Of a DNA stretch of 64,000 bases, positions 1 through 12,200 are shown in pieces. Source of the stretch: Mytilisepta virgata (lineage: Eukaryota; Mollusca; Bivalvia; Mytilida; Mytilidae); the NCBI GenBank assembly GCA_028015205.1, contig CM051514.1:27358150-27422149 (forward strand), given 5' to 3'. Within the stretch, counting starts at the first letter, position 1, and each line of letters opens with the position of its first letter. Position numbers and translations under genes: made by a program. The notes beneath the pieces are model-generated. The model did not search any database, was not told the origin of the DNA, and worked only from the letters and a program-made list of their open reading frames with translations.

Positions 1-1130
1 CCTCTGATGGCGGCCATCTTGGATGATGGATAGGCACCAAAGTAACAACACTTGGTAAGCATCTCATAAGGAACATTCATGCCATTTTTGGTTTCATTCC
101 ATTTAGTGGTTCTATAGAAGAAGACATTTGTATGTATTTCCCTTAGGGTCCTGTGTTAAACTAAGTCCCTCACTGGTGGCCATTTTGAATGATGTAACGG
201 CTACAAAGTAACAACACTTGGTCAGCACCTTGTAAGGAACATTCATGCTATGTTTTGTTACATTCCATTCAGTGGTTCTCTAAAAGCAGTCATTTTTATG
301 CATTTCCCATAGGGTCCAATGTTAAACTTAGTCCCCCGCTGGCGGCCATCTTGGATGATGGATCGGCAACAAAGTAACAACACCTGGTCAGCACCTCATA
401 AGGAACATTCATGCTATGTTTTGTTACATTCCATTTAGTGGTTCTCTAAAAGAAGTCATTTGTATGCATTTCCCATAGGGTCCAATGTTAAAATTAGTCC
501 CCCGCTGGCGGCCATCTTGGATGATGGATCAGCTACAAAGTAACAACACTTAGTCAGCACCTCATAAGGAACATTCATGCCAGATTTAGTTTCATTCCAT
601 TCAGTGGTTCTCTAAAAGAAGTCATTTGTATGCATTTCCCTTAGGGTCCAATGTTAAACTAAGTTCCCCGCTGCCGGCCATCTTGGATTATGGATCGGCT
701 ATAAAGTAACAACACTTGGTCAGCACCTCATAAGGAACATTCATGCCATGTTTGGTTTCATTCCATTCAACGGTTCTCTAAAAGAAGTCATTTGTATGCA
801 TTTCCCATAGGGTCCTATGTTAAACTAAGTCCCCCTCTGGCGGCCATCTTGGATGATGGATCGGCTACAAAGTAACAACAATTGGTCAGCACCTTATAAG
901 GGTTCATTCATGCCAGATTTAGTTTCATTCCATTCAGTGGTTCTCTAAAAGAAGTCATTTGTATGCATTTCCCCTAGGGTCCTATGTTAAACTAAGTTCC
1001 CCGCTGGCGGCCATCTTGGATGATGGATCGGCTACAAAGTAACAACACTTGGTCAACACCTCATAAGGAACATTCATGCCATGTTTGGTTTCATTCCATT
1101 CAGTGGTTCTCTAGAAGAAGTTCAAAATGT
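1..1130. repeat. Satellite-like tandem array, 166-bp unit, about seven copies
   Basis: The marker cggccatcttggatgatgg recurs at 11, 177, 343, 509, 675, 841 and 1008, so spacing is 166 bp five times and 167 bp once. Each unit also carries aacaacac-tggtcagcac and ttccattcagtggttctc. The array runs off the left edge. Short reading frames in it are not genes. Confidence 0.95.
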
Positions 1131-1207
1131 AAAATGTTGACGACGACAGACGACGGACGCCAAGTGATGAGAAAAGCTCACTTGACCCTTCGGGCCAGAT
1201 GAGCTAA
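1131..1207 (+). mobile_element. Hairpin terminus of a dispersed element (closes the 166-bp array)
   Basis: After the last unit come gacgacagacgacggacgcc and aagtgatgag, then the near-palindrome agctcacttgaccc / gggccagatgagct and final CTAA. The same end closes other repeats at 4175 (+), 40709 (-) and about 45638 (+), so the satellite lies within a transposon-like element. Confidence 0.7.
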
Positions 1208-2229
1208 AAATGAGGAAAAAAAAAACATCACTAGAGCACAACAGTCAATAATTCCAATAAGGAGTCAATCAATAATTTCGTGTATTTTATTTTTTGCTGA
1301 TCATTTTTGCAATATAATATTGAAAGTTTTATTTATCAAAATTCCAAGATAATAGGCAATAAAACACACAAAATTGGTAAAATTCTTCAATTAGGGGCGA
1401 TAACTCATATAAAACTAGTAAACTATCAACCTTTTTGTAGATCTTACTTAAATCATTGTTGCTATTGAAAGCTTCTATAAAAATTCCCCAATGAAATTGG
1501 ATGAAAAGTAAATTTTTCTTAGGTGTCCTGCAAAATGGCAAATTTTAGCCCCTTCATCTCCGGAAGGACAAAAGTGTCTGGTATAACTTTTCTCGTATTT
1601 TATATATATGAGAAACCAAAATTGGATAAGAAACAAGAAAAAAATCAAGAAAAATTGGAACAATACCTTTATTCATTTATATATTTATTGTTTATAACCA
1701 GCTGCAGCAGATGTCAATATCAAATTCAGCAAATGAATTCATTAACTTTGACTATGAAACCACTTTTGACTGTTAACATTGAAGCATTAAACAATTTATA
1801 AAGAAAGCATCTCTAAAATTAGGTTCAACCATTCAATACATTTGTTTCCGAACCTATCCATTCCGTCCATATTCCAGATGTTTTCATCAGGCAAACTGGC
1901 AAAATTTTACATACAATAATAGAAGAGCATTCTCTGTAATTCAACTCCGTAATCCTGAGACGTTTCAGGTCAACTGGATGCGTTTGTAGATTACATTAAA
2001 CATCTATTTTTATTTCATTTTATAGCTACGAGCAGGGATATTTGTACAAAATTCTGTCTCCTGTCAAAACATAAGTACCACAACTAACATTTCTATATCA
2101 AGTGAGGACTCATACACAAAAAAATTCTGATTTATGATACAACAGAAACGAATCATATCAAACAAAATAGGATACTCTAATTAGTAACACAGCACCAAAA
2201 ACACAAAACCAGTGGGGGAAAAATTGGGT
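1208..2229. other. AT-rich intergenic sequence, no gene seen
   Basis: Overlapping short open frames show no splice-consistent coding signal. The segment 1330-1450 (ggggcgataactcat, gtagatctta) weakly resembles 3620-3690 of the dispersed repeat downstream. Confidence 0.4.
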
Positions 2230-2690
2230 GGCATGGCCACAGGGGCTCGTTACAATTGACACAGTATGTCATCTGTGACTGATCCGGCCCCGATCTATAA
2301 TACCATAACAAAAGGCAGGAATCAATTCCGAGAGCGCCAAATTTCAAATCGTCAGAATTTTTTTTCTGTTCTCCATCCAGTCTGCTTTTTTGCTTATTTC
2401 TGCAGTAAAATGATTATATTTTAACAATATGCCTACCTTTTAGCTCTAATTTCCCACCAATCGGTTGTATTGGCTCATTTTAGTCCCATTTCTGATGAAA
2501 TCAGACATTCACTGTCAATACATCCGATTGGATGGAGAACAGAAAAAAATTCTGACGATTTGAAATTTGCACTCACGGAATTGATTCTTCCCTTTTGTTA
2601 TGGTATTATAGATCGGGGCCGGATCAGTCACATATGACATACTGTTTCAATTGTAATGAGCCCCTGTGCATGGCCCCTACATAAATTATT
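2230..2690. mobile_element. Foldback element with about 165-bp inverted arms
   Basis: The left arm (about 2230-2396) reads cacaggggctcgttacaatt, gactgatccggccccgatct and gttctccatcc. The right arm (about 2528-2690) repeats these in reverse complement, separated by a loop of about 130 bp. Arms are highly similar. No coding capacity; probably a non-autonomous foldback or MITE-type DNA element. Confidence 0.85.
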
Positions 2691-3589
2691 GCCACCCCTT
2701 TCCAATTCCCATGACATAAAGTTTGGATAATAAGAGAGAAAGTATGCAAAGAAGGGGGGCAGTTCTTCTTATCCTAAAAGAACATGCTTCTTTGCAAAGA
2801 AATAGATAAAAAAAACCACCTACCTTCAACAGCGATTTTTTTTATTAATCATCTCATAAATATTCACACTATACACGATTTGTTAAAAGCTTCATTCCCA
2901 AGTTGCTTATTTCAATTTTCCTACAGGTTACACATTTCCTCTTGAAATTTCATATCAATATATATCATGACATTACACAGTTACATGCATAAAGTCATTT
3001 TTTTATAAATATACTGCTTATAAATGGGTGTCGGGCTTGTCAAACATTCGAGGTCATCAGAGACTTATCAGAAGCTACACACGTTACTTTGGGGCAAATT
3101 TAACATTTCCTAGTGTAAACATTTTTTCTCCTTACAAATTCAACAGTTCGTACTATTGTTAATCTTCAAGAGATCTAACAGTAGTTGAAAATAACTGATA
3201 AATTTACACACAACAAGCACTTACCTAAGATGGCGGGGAAAGGGGAGAAAACCTATGAACGTGATTTTACTATAACCGTATACACTATCCCGACCTTGTC
3301 CGCGATTACATACTGAAAAGAAATCCTATTTAAATTGCTCACTGTAATCAAATCTCTAGCATTTGTTAAAACCTTGATGAAAAATAATAAATAAATGGTG
3401 GCATGAATTCTATTTGCATTTTTCAAAAAATTATCAAAACATAAAAAAAAATCTCAGTCTTTTCAAGAAGCTATCCTTACTATTAAAAAAAACAGGAAAA
3501 GGAAGTATCATAGAAATCTGAAATCAAATCAGGAAAGGATATGAAATTATTCTGTCTTTTAAAACTTTTAAAATAAGTTAACAAAAATG
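2691..3589. other. AT-rich intergenic sequence, nothing recognised
   Basis: No long open frame, no exon-like segment with paired splice sites, and no inverted repeat of note. Confidence 0.4.
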
Positions 3590-4175
3590 ACGACAATATT
3601 GTCAAAAATTGTCTTTAAAGGGCAATAACTCAAAAAAGGGTCAATTGACAACTTTGGTCATTTTGAGTTAATTGTAGATCTTAATTTGCTGAACATTTTT
3701 TATGTTTACAATTATATCTATCTATAATAATATTCAAGATAATAACCAAAAACTGAGAAGTTTCCTTCAAATTGACAATTCAGGGGCAGCAACCCAACAA
3801 TGGGTTGTCTGATTCGTCTGAAAATTTCAGGGCAGATAGATCTTGACCTGATGAACATTTCTACCCCATGTCAGTTTTTCTCTAAATGCTTTAGTTTTAG
3901 AGATATAAGCCAGAACCTGCATTTTACCCCTATGTTCTATTTGAAGCTGTGGCGGCCATGTTGGTCGGTAGGCTGGGTCATCGGACACATTTTTTAAACT
4001 AGATACCCTACTGATGCTTGTGGCCAAGTTTGGTCCCATTTGGCTCAGTAGTTTCAGAGGAGAAGATTTTTGTAAAAGTTAACGGACGACGACGGACGAC
4101 GACGACGATGACGATGAACGACGGACGCCAAGTGATGAGAATAGCTCACTTGACCCTTTGGGTCAGGTGAGCTAA
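3590..4175 (+). mobile_element. Dispersed hairpin-ended element
   Basis: It contains gggcaataactc, caattcaggggcagcaaccc, a gtggcggccatgttgg segment, a gacgacgacgg run and the hairpin end tagctcacttgaccc...gggtcaggtgagcta. A clear inverted relative lies at 40709-41240 in intron 17. No protein is encoded. Confidence 0.8.
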
Positions 4176-5109
4176 TGATCGTCTTTAATAGACAAAATAA
4201 GGTTTACTAGGATGTGAAGAATATGTTTATGAAATCTCAATCAAAGTTATTTTACCTGTCAATTAAATTAACTAGCATTTAACGACAGGATTTTATTAAA
4301 TAAGTTTACTAGAGATAAAAGTTTACCTTCATTTTGAGATAGCAATAAGTTATAATTTTCCCACGCATAAGACATGCCTCTGTAAAAAATAAAAGCATAA
4401 AATGTACAATACAGCTTGTCTTCACAATGACAAATATAATAAAACGTTATTTTATAATACAATAAAACGTGATTTTATATCCTTCTTTTGATATTTGTAT
4501 GAGCAATTTAAGTGCAATTAACATTGTCGTTTCTTTTCACAGCAGACCCTTCCTGTTCTTTTGATTTATATACAAAACTATTGAACTACTTAGGATAAAA
4601 AATAGATATTTTGTCATAAAAATATTTAGAGTAACCATCAAGGAGCCGCTTTTAACAATTAATAATTCTAATGTCAAATGTGAGGAGATCACTTATACTG
4701 TTTGTAATTACATGTATATGTAACTATATGGTTGATTATTTTCTGAATGACATGTTTTAACTTAAAACGTTTTCAATGCTTTCACCATCTTTATTTCTAA
4801 TGTAGGAGACTGTTGATTGAACATTGTTCTGGAAATGTATGTTGCAAAATCCCCTTCTTCATCATACGGTTGTTACTACATATTAGATAATTAATATATA
4901 TATATATATATATATACGTATATGATGGTTGTAGAAGAATATTTTCAGTTTTGCATTACTTTTATGTTGCGTAATTTACAACGAATTGGAAACCCCAAAC
5001 TTAGATATAACTGACAGGGGCCAGTAACTGATTAATTGCCAAGGCTAATAAAAGTAAAACTTCCCAATAGTATGATATATGTAGCTGCTCATAAAAATTA
5101 TTGTTGCAA
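4176..5109. other. AT-rich intergenic sequence with a (TA)n run
   Basis: A dinucleotide TA microsatellite occupies about 4891-4916. No gene or splice-paired exon recognised. Confidence 0.5.
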
Positions 5110-5420
5110 ATTATGTATAATAATGGGCGATTGAAATAAAAAGTTCCCCTGTCTTAGAAGTAACAATGGTTTCACTCCTGTAGGGTATACATTTCGCAGT
5201 AGATTTTTTACTGCCGCACATGGGATTTATACGGCGACTTTCTGGGCAGGGCGATACTGTTGTCATATAAACTTTTGAGACAGGGTTATGATCAGTCTTT
5301 GTTAATTTCCCCATTCCAAATAGTTTACGGTCGTCATCCTATTTAGATTAGCCGATGCGAAGTTGCTATCTCACGTATGAGACTAGATAGATTAGATTTC
5401 ACGTCCTTCTGGAATTGACA
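5110..5420. repeat. Dispersed repeat, family of three (also about 9080-9330 and 43440-43640)
   Basis: Shared blocks are gactttctgggcagg-cgata, cagggttatg-tcagt and tttacggtcgt. The copy at 43440-43640 is in reverse orientation. Open frames inside are incidental. Confidence 0.65.
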
Positions 5421-6156
5421 CTTCACTGGCGTTTACTCGCTGGTGATACGTATTCGCGAACGCTTTGCTATTTGCCAGATGTCTTCGGATTAGTGATATT
5501 ATGTCCATGTAATGTGTACTTTCAAATAAATCATTGAAAAAAGCAATTCTATGCGAAAGAGGTACATCAGCTCTAGGAGAACATCAACGGTGTTATAACA
5601 AGTCATCTTACATGACGTTAAATGTACATGTAGAATAAATATCTCTTGTAAAATTATCTCCTCATGAAATATTCGAACCAGAAATATTTGAAGATTTATT
5701 CGATAATATAAATTATATTTTCGACAGGAAATATCCCCAACTGCAGTTATAACGGCGATCAAATTAAAGAAAATGTTAGCACTATTACTTTAAGGAAAGA
5801 CCGAATACAATGGAATAGTTTACTTTATATTTTCGTTGAGACACATCCGTACAGCACTGTATAAAGCATCCGTTTTAGTGAAATTAATACATATAGACTT
5901 ACACCCAAGACAGTGACAGTGTTCAGAAAAAAACTGACAGTAAGCCATAAATTTTGTTTTTAAATTAACAAATATTTAGCGGAGTTTTGTTTGCATAATA
6001 TTTTAAATTACTGCGGAGTCATTCGGTTAATATAGAATCTGATATATTGCCTTGCTCAGCAAACTTCCTTCTTATGGAAAGTATCTTAGAACTACATAAT
6101 ACGCCGAACTGAACTATTTTAATCAGTTTACATCCATCAAACGTCGGTAGTAGATA
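5421..6156 (+). promoter_or_regulatory. 5' flank of the receptor gene, likely promoter and 5' UTR
   Basis: No TATA box stands out. The stretch just upstream of the start (about 6090-6125, ctacataatacgccgaactg) is retained in both decayed exon 1 copies, as expected if it belongs to the transcribed leader or core promoter. The promoter role is inference. Confidence 0.35.
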
Positions 6157-6227
6157 ATGAAAATATATTTTGCTTTTGTGTGTTTCATACTCTTTTACAT
6201 CAGTGGAAGATCAGAAGCATGGTCAGG
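6157..6227 (+). CDS. Exon 1: start codon and signal peptide
   Basis: The ATG at 6157 opens a hydrophobic leader beginning [15 protein letters not shown], followed by SGRSEAWSG. This is a typical signal peptide with probable cleavage after SEA. The exon ends at a gtaag donor in phase 2. Two degraded copies of this exon lie near 48.3 and 51.9 kb, which supports its being real. Confidence 0.85.
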
Positions 6228-9200
6228 GTAAGAATTGTATTCAAGTTTATTCAAATTAGCAATAACTAACATAAATAAAATGTTGATGGTGGTGATGTAT
6301 AAGGTAGATATTCCAACAAATAAACTAAATTACAAATATAACATTTTATTTCTTTTTTATTAACTTACATAAATATAAATATAAATGTAATTAAAAATAT
6401 AATCTAAATAAACGTAAGCTTGTGAAACATTTATACAAGTACAAAAAACATTTTTGTGTAAGTAAAGGTCTTCAGTTCACGACAAAGTGATTATGCGTAA
6501 GATTTCAATGTCATATTAAATAAAATAAATTTCTAATGCATCGTCATTTTATATTATAAAAGACAATTACATGGTATTTTCCACATTGACCCATCTTCGC
6601 TAACCACGGGTTACGATTCGCGTATCTCCTCTTCACTCTTGGCAGATAAAGGGTGCATTTTTTTTATTCTTATCATGATCATGATCAACAATCATATTTT
6701 TAATAGTTTGTTTTTTAAATACGGATCGTGAACATGAGCATCAAATAAAGCTATCATTGCCTGAATCAAAGATGGCGCTTAAACTATCTTAATTATACAA
6801 TTACGTAGAAACGATGTTGTAAAAATATGGCCTTTAATCAAATAACAAAGATATTTGTTGGACGAGGTGGGCGTTCGTACGATGGTGCGGTTCTCCAGAC
6901 TTACGTGAATTCTCACTACTGTAATCAGCTGTAAAATGATCAAATCAAGGATGTCTGAATTTAACCATTTTTCATGCTGAATGTACTGAGTAATCAATTG
7001 ATTTTGAAGTTGAACAAAAAAATTATAAAAAAGGTATTGACATCTGTCAGTTTCAGGTTTGATTATAAAAGTTCTAGTCTAATCATCAAAGTGGTCATGA
7101 TCAAATTTTATATTTGGTCATGATCATGATGTGACATTGACCCTGGTATTAGATTTCTATATTAACAAACATGTATTTTAAAACCAGATAGAACAAAAAT
7201 TAAAAAATTAAATTAAAAAAAATTGAAAAGTATCATCTTGAATAACCTAAACATAATATGTAAGAAAGGAAATTTACTATTTAAGAGTACAAGACGAATT
7301 TAAAGTCGAAGGTTAATAAAGTCATTAATTCTAGAGAACTTTTGTTAAATAACTATATTAATCACTTTAGATTTCAAACTGTCACTTCTGTCTTGTTTAA
7401 TCAAGAATTTCGTCACTTTTTTAATTTCAAGATAACTAGATCAATATAAGTTATATTGCATTTTACTAAATAAAGACTGGGTAAGACAAGTTCATAATAT
7501 TTAAGGTGGTACCCAACACTTTCACTAAAATTAATTTGGCTCGTTTAATTTTCATAAAATTTTGACAAAGTATTTACTTTGACCCATTGACAAAAATTTT
7601 AAAATTTCAAAACATTTGAACCAGCCAATTCATCAGAAAAATTACACTGATTGTATAGCAGTTTGACAAACACAAATATTGATCATTAAAAAGCTTAATA
7701 CTCCCTTAACAACACAACGTTATCAAAACGTTTAGCTGATTTTACAGAGTTATCTCCCTGTAGTGTTAGGTACCACCCTAATTATGGATTCTACAACGTA
7801 TAAATTTACCTGTGCCGAACTAATCGAACTTGTCTTGAAAATATAGGATTATAGAAAAGACAGGGAAGAATAAACAAAACAAGAATGGTCATTAAGATAA
7901 AAATGAAATAGTCGTTCAAGACCCGTTTATAACAGTTAAGAAACAATTATGCAATGTTTAACTTAACCGGTGCTATGCGTGACTGCAATACACCATATCT
8001 TAATTTGATCTTATTTTGTTGATATTACTTGAGAAGATGGTGACAAAGGAAATGATTACGAAAAAATAATAAAAAAGAATGGCCTTTCGAGATAAAAAAA
8101 AAGTGGGAACTAACGAATGTCAAGAAAAAATAAAATATATTTATTTGTAAACTATTCATGTAAAGCCTGATAAAAAGCACATATGGTGCTTTTAAGCCAA
8201 TTGCTTCAAAGAATTAGTGAGACATTTACACGTGTAAAATTAAGCCTTCACTGACGTTTGGATCTTTGAATTTCAGGCGTTATTGCAATAGATTGGTAAA
8301 ACGATTTCATTCCTACAGTTACTGTTCTTGTAGGATACTGTGGTGGTATGTAAACATTAATATTGTTCACGACAACTTGTTGTTTAATACATCTTCTCCT
8401 ATTCTTGACGTGTTTAATCGGTGGGATAAAAATACATAATATCTTTAACCACTTCCCGGTGATTAAATTTATACGTGGGAATTACCGCCCTTTTTTTTCT
8501 ACAGTTATTGGAACGATAAACTAGAGAAGTCCCGAAATGACGTCTATGTTAACAAACTACATAGCAACGACATTTTCGTAAGGTTTTTGTCGAAAATCAT
8601 AGGAGAAACAGATTCTCCTTCAACTTACTCGCGAGTTATGGAATTTCTCCGCCCTGATTAGTTAAACTTTAGATTTTAACACGCTCGCTAAAGGCTCGCT
8701 TGTTAAAAATAGAAAATTTAACTATCTCGGGTGATAAATTCCATAAGTCACTCGTACCTGAAGGAGAATCTATATTTATATATGTATTTAGCTTTATTTC
8801 GTTGTAGTTAAATTTCGAATTAAGCATACATTCTTTAATTAATCCAAGAATTAAATGAATTTTATCTTTCCCTTTAAATCAATCGAAGAAAAACAGTTTT
8901 TAATGCATGAATTACTCTTTCTAATTTTTCCAAATGGTACAAAATGCTCATATGGTGTTTCATTAATTGTTTTTTAGGTGCACACACCGACGTTACGTCC
9001 GACGTACGTATTACGTTGCAGAATATTACTGTTGCCCTGGATGGCGGCATAACGGAAACTACGACTGCACTATACGTAATTGTCTTATTTAACCATTTAT
9101 GGCGACTTTCTCAAAGTAGCGATATCGCTGTCACATCAACTTCTAAGGCAGGGTTATGTTCAGTGTCTATTAATTTAATCATTTCGAACACTTTACGGTC

Positions 9201-12200
9201 GTTATCACGAACTGATTGAACGATTCGAAATTTCTATCTTACGTATGAAACTAAATATCTTCAGTTAGATGTCAATCTGTTCTTGACCGTCACTCGTTTT
9301 TACTCACTGTAAATGTTCCTAGCACCGTGCCACCAACATCATTACCCTTCCGGGTCTCAGGATTTCACTCCTGGTTTTCAATGAAAGTTCCAGTGCTTTA
9401 GTTTCTGTGCTGTCTTGTTATATATTTTTATGCCCTCCTCCGCATTAAGTTTTACCCTTGTCCGTCTGTTCGCACGTGTGAACGTTCGTCCCGATATTGG
9501 TTTCCGTTTTCTACGTTAGTTTGCCTCAATCAAATGTGATGAAATTTATATACAATGCTTATTACAACCAAACACAGATCAAGATCGATTTGGGTGGCAC
9601 CACTTTTACCATTCTGGAGTTATGTCCCTTAATCAATGGAGATATTGCTGAATTTGACGTTTCTGCACTCTAACTTTCCTTTGCCTCAACCAATTTTATG
9701 AAACTTTTATACAATGCGTATTACCACGAAACTAAGACCAAGTTGGAATTTGGGTGGCACCACTTTCACCGTTCTTGAGTAATGTCCTTTAATAAATTGA
9801 AAAATTTCCAAATTTGCTGTATCTGCACTCTAACTTAACTAATCTAAACCAAATGTTATATGCCTATTACCGCCAAACACTGATAAAGTTGGAATTTGAG
9901 TGGTGTCACTTTCATCCTTCATGTGTTGTGCCCCTTTATAAATTGAAAATTTGCGTACTCTATGACTTTGACTCATTAAATTTGTTACGGCCGAAATCAC
10001 CTTTAAATTGTAGCCAACAAAAGACACAAATCAATAATAAAATTTAACAAGATTTATTATATACAAGTTTACAAAAAAATATTACACAAAATAAAATGTC
10101 AACTTAACTGTTCAAAATCCTCCGTCTTTTCCTAATCCGGAATTCTTCTCGTCACTGTTGCGGGAATCCAAACGGAATATTATATCCAATCAGTCACAAT
10201 CTAGTATGATGTAACGTAAATAAAAGTATGTCAAGGATGATGTGTGAAACGTAAATAAATCCAACAGCTGAGAACACAAGAATGTCACCGTCTAGTCTGA
10301 AACTTTTCTGCTCTCTGAAAGTCTAAATTTCTTGTCCGTATATATACTGTAGAACGGAAACTTCTGGAATACGGTAGAAGTTCGAATCACACCATAATTA
10401 TTACGTAAGTCAAATAGAAAGTTCTAGTGATTCCATCGGTATCTATTATTGTTCCAGTGATTTCTAAACTGCGCAGTTATAACATTATTTGGTAAACAAC
10501 TATAAGTATTATGTAAACATATTATACATGTTATAAGGCTACGCAAAACAAATTAGGCCAAGATAAATAAATATAATTACAATATCATAACAAATTTCAA
10601 AGAAAACAAGCCTCTTGCATATTTATAAGCGGGGGCATCCGTGTCCCAGGGACACATTCGTCTTTTATTTTAGTTGATTATATTATGTTTTTTATTCTTT
10701 TAGTTAAGTCTCAAAAACAAATTTTGAGGGACTTCCTGTTTCGTTTCTTTTCCTTTCTTCTTATTATTCTTCTTCTTCTCCGGATCTCAAAAACCATTCA
10801 AGCGAACTTTATGAAACTTGGTACAAAATTAGGTTGCCATGTCTACATGTAGTAGTTAATTAAGGTTTCCAACATCTCCAATGGGACGAAATTTGGTTCC
10901 GAAGTAGTTTATGATATTTCTGTCATCGACAATTTTCCGTCTGCTGCCATTTAAAAAATTCCCGCAAAAATTCCGAAAAAAATCCAGCATACTTCTATAA
11001 CAACGAATTTAAGTTTCCAGGTAGATTATATTATGATATTGCGAAGTGATTTCCCTCATCGGAAAGTTTCAAACTGACGGCAGTTTTATGGACATCTTTG
11101 TTGGCATGTCAACAAAGTATTACTTGTTATTATTATTATTATTATTAGTAGTAGTAGTAGTAGTATTATTATGTCGCCCGAGACGAAAGTCAGGCGACAT
11201 ATTTTTACTGTACTGTTTCTTTTTATTATTATTATAACTTATTGTTTTTACTCCGTTACTTTTTATTATTTAGAAATATCAATACCCTATTTTTAGCAGA
11301 TACATTTTCCTATTTTTTCCAGGCAGGATGTTGGACGGATAAACTTTCAAATTTCAGTTTCACTGTTCTTGATTTTGAGATAATTGAGTCTTAACGGTGG
11401 TAAATTTTTTATAGATTATACAGTGAAAATCCAAATTTCTCGTACAATAAAAACAAAAACTGGCAGATAGGATTTTTTTTTTATAAAATTGTGAAACGAA
11501 CACTCATCGGACATGCTTTTATATTCATAAAAGAAATATTGGGTCACCGTTCATATTTTTTTTGCTATTTCCAAAAAAAAACAAAAACAAAAAACAAAAT
11601 AAAATTTCCTTTACATTTCAGTAAAAAAAAATCTGTCAATTATCTAAAATGTTATAATTTTACTATTTACGCATTTTTGTCAATTTTTTTTTATTTAAAT
11701 ACGCTTAAGATATAAATTTTACATTATATCAAATACTAGTTGCTCGTTGTAAATATATATTTACATACAAATTTGCAAGATGCCCGAAAAAGATGCTCAG
11801 TGTAATAGGCATGATCTACCTCAAGTCTCCTAAAATAAGTTTAGAGACTTATTGTTTTTAATCCGTTTCTTCTGCTTATTCTATTATAATGTCGCCCCAG
11901 ACGAAATTCGGGGACAACATTTTGTTCTTTGTCCGTTTCTGTGTTCAGTCGCCCAAAACGGAGTTTGGGAGACTTATTGTTTTTGTTCCGTTTCTTCTTA
12001 TTATTTTTCTTCTTTTTCTTTGCCAGTTTTTTTTCCGCAGGATTTCTCTTAAACAACAGGGGATTAAATTTTAATATTTTATATGATGACAGATTGGAAC
12101 CATGAGAGGTGCAGTGCCCACATAAGGGGTCTCCTTTGCAGTTTCTAGAACAACAGTTTCTATTACTTGTAGACACTTTAAATTTTATATGAAGGTAGAT

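Noticed and set aside
1..1130. CRISPR-like regular array
   Set aside because: Units are contiguous 166-bp repeats without unique spacers, in a eukaryotic genome.
1020..1202. 60-residue open frame in the left array
   Set aside because: It is a satellite unit plus the hairpin end, and the same unit is broken in other copies.
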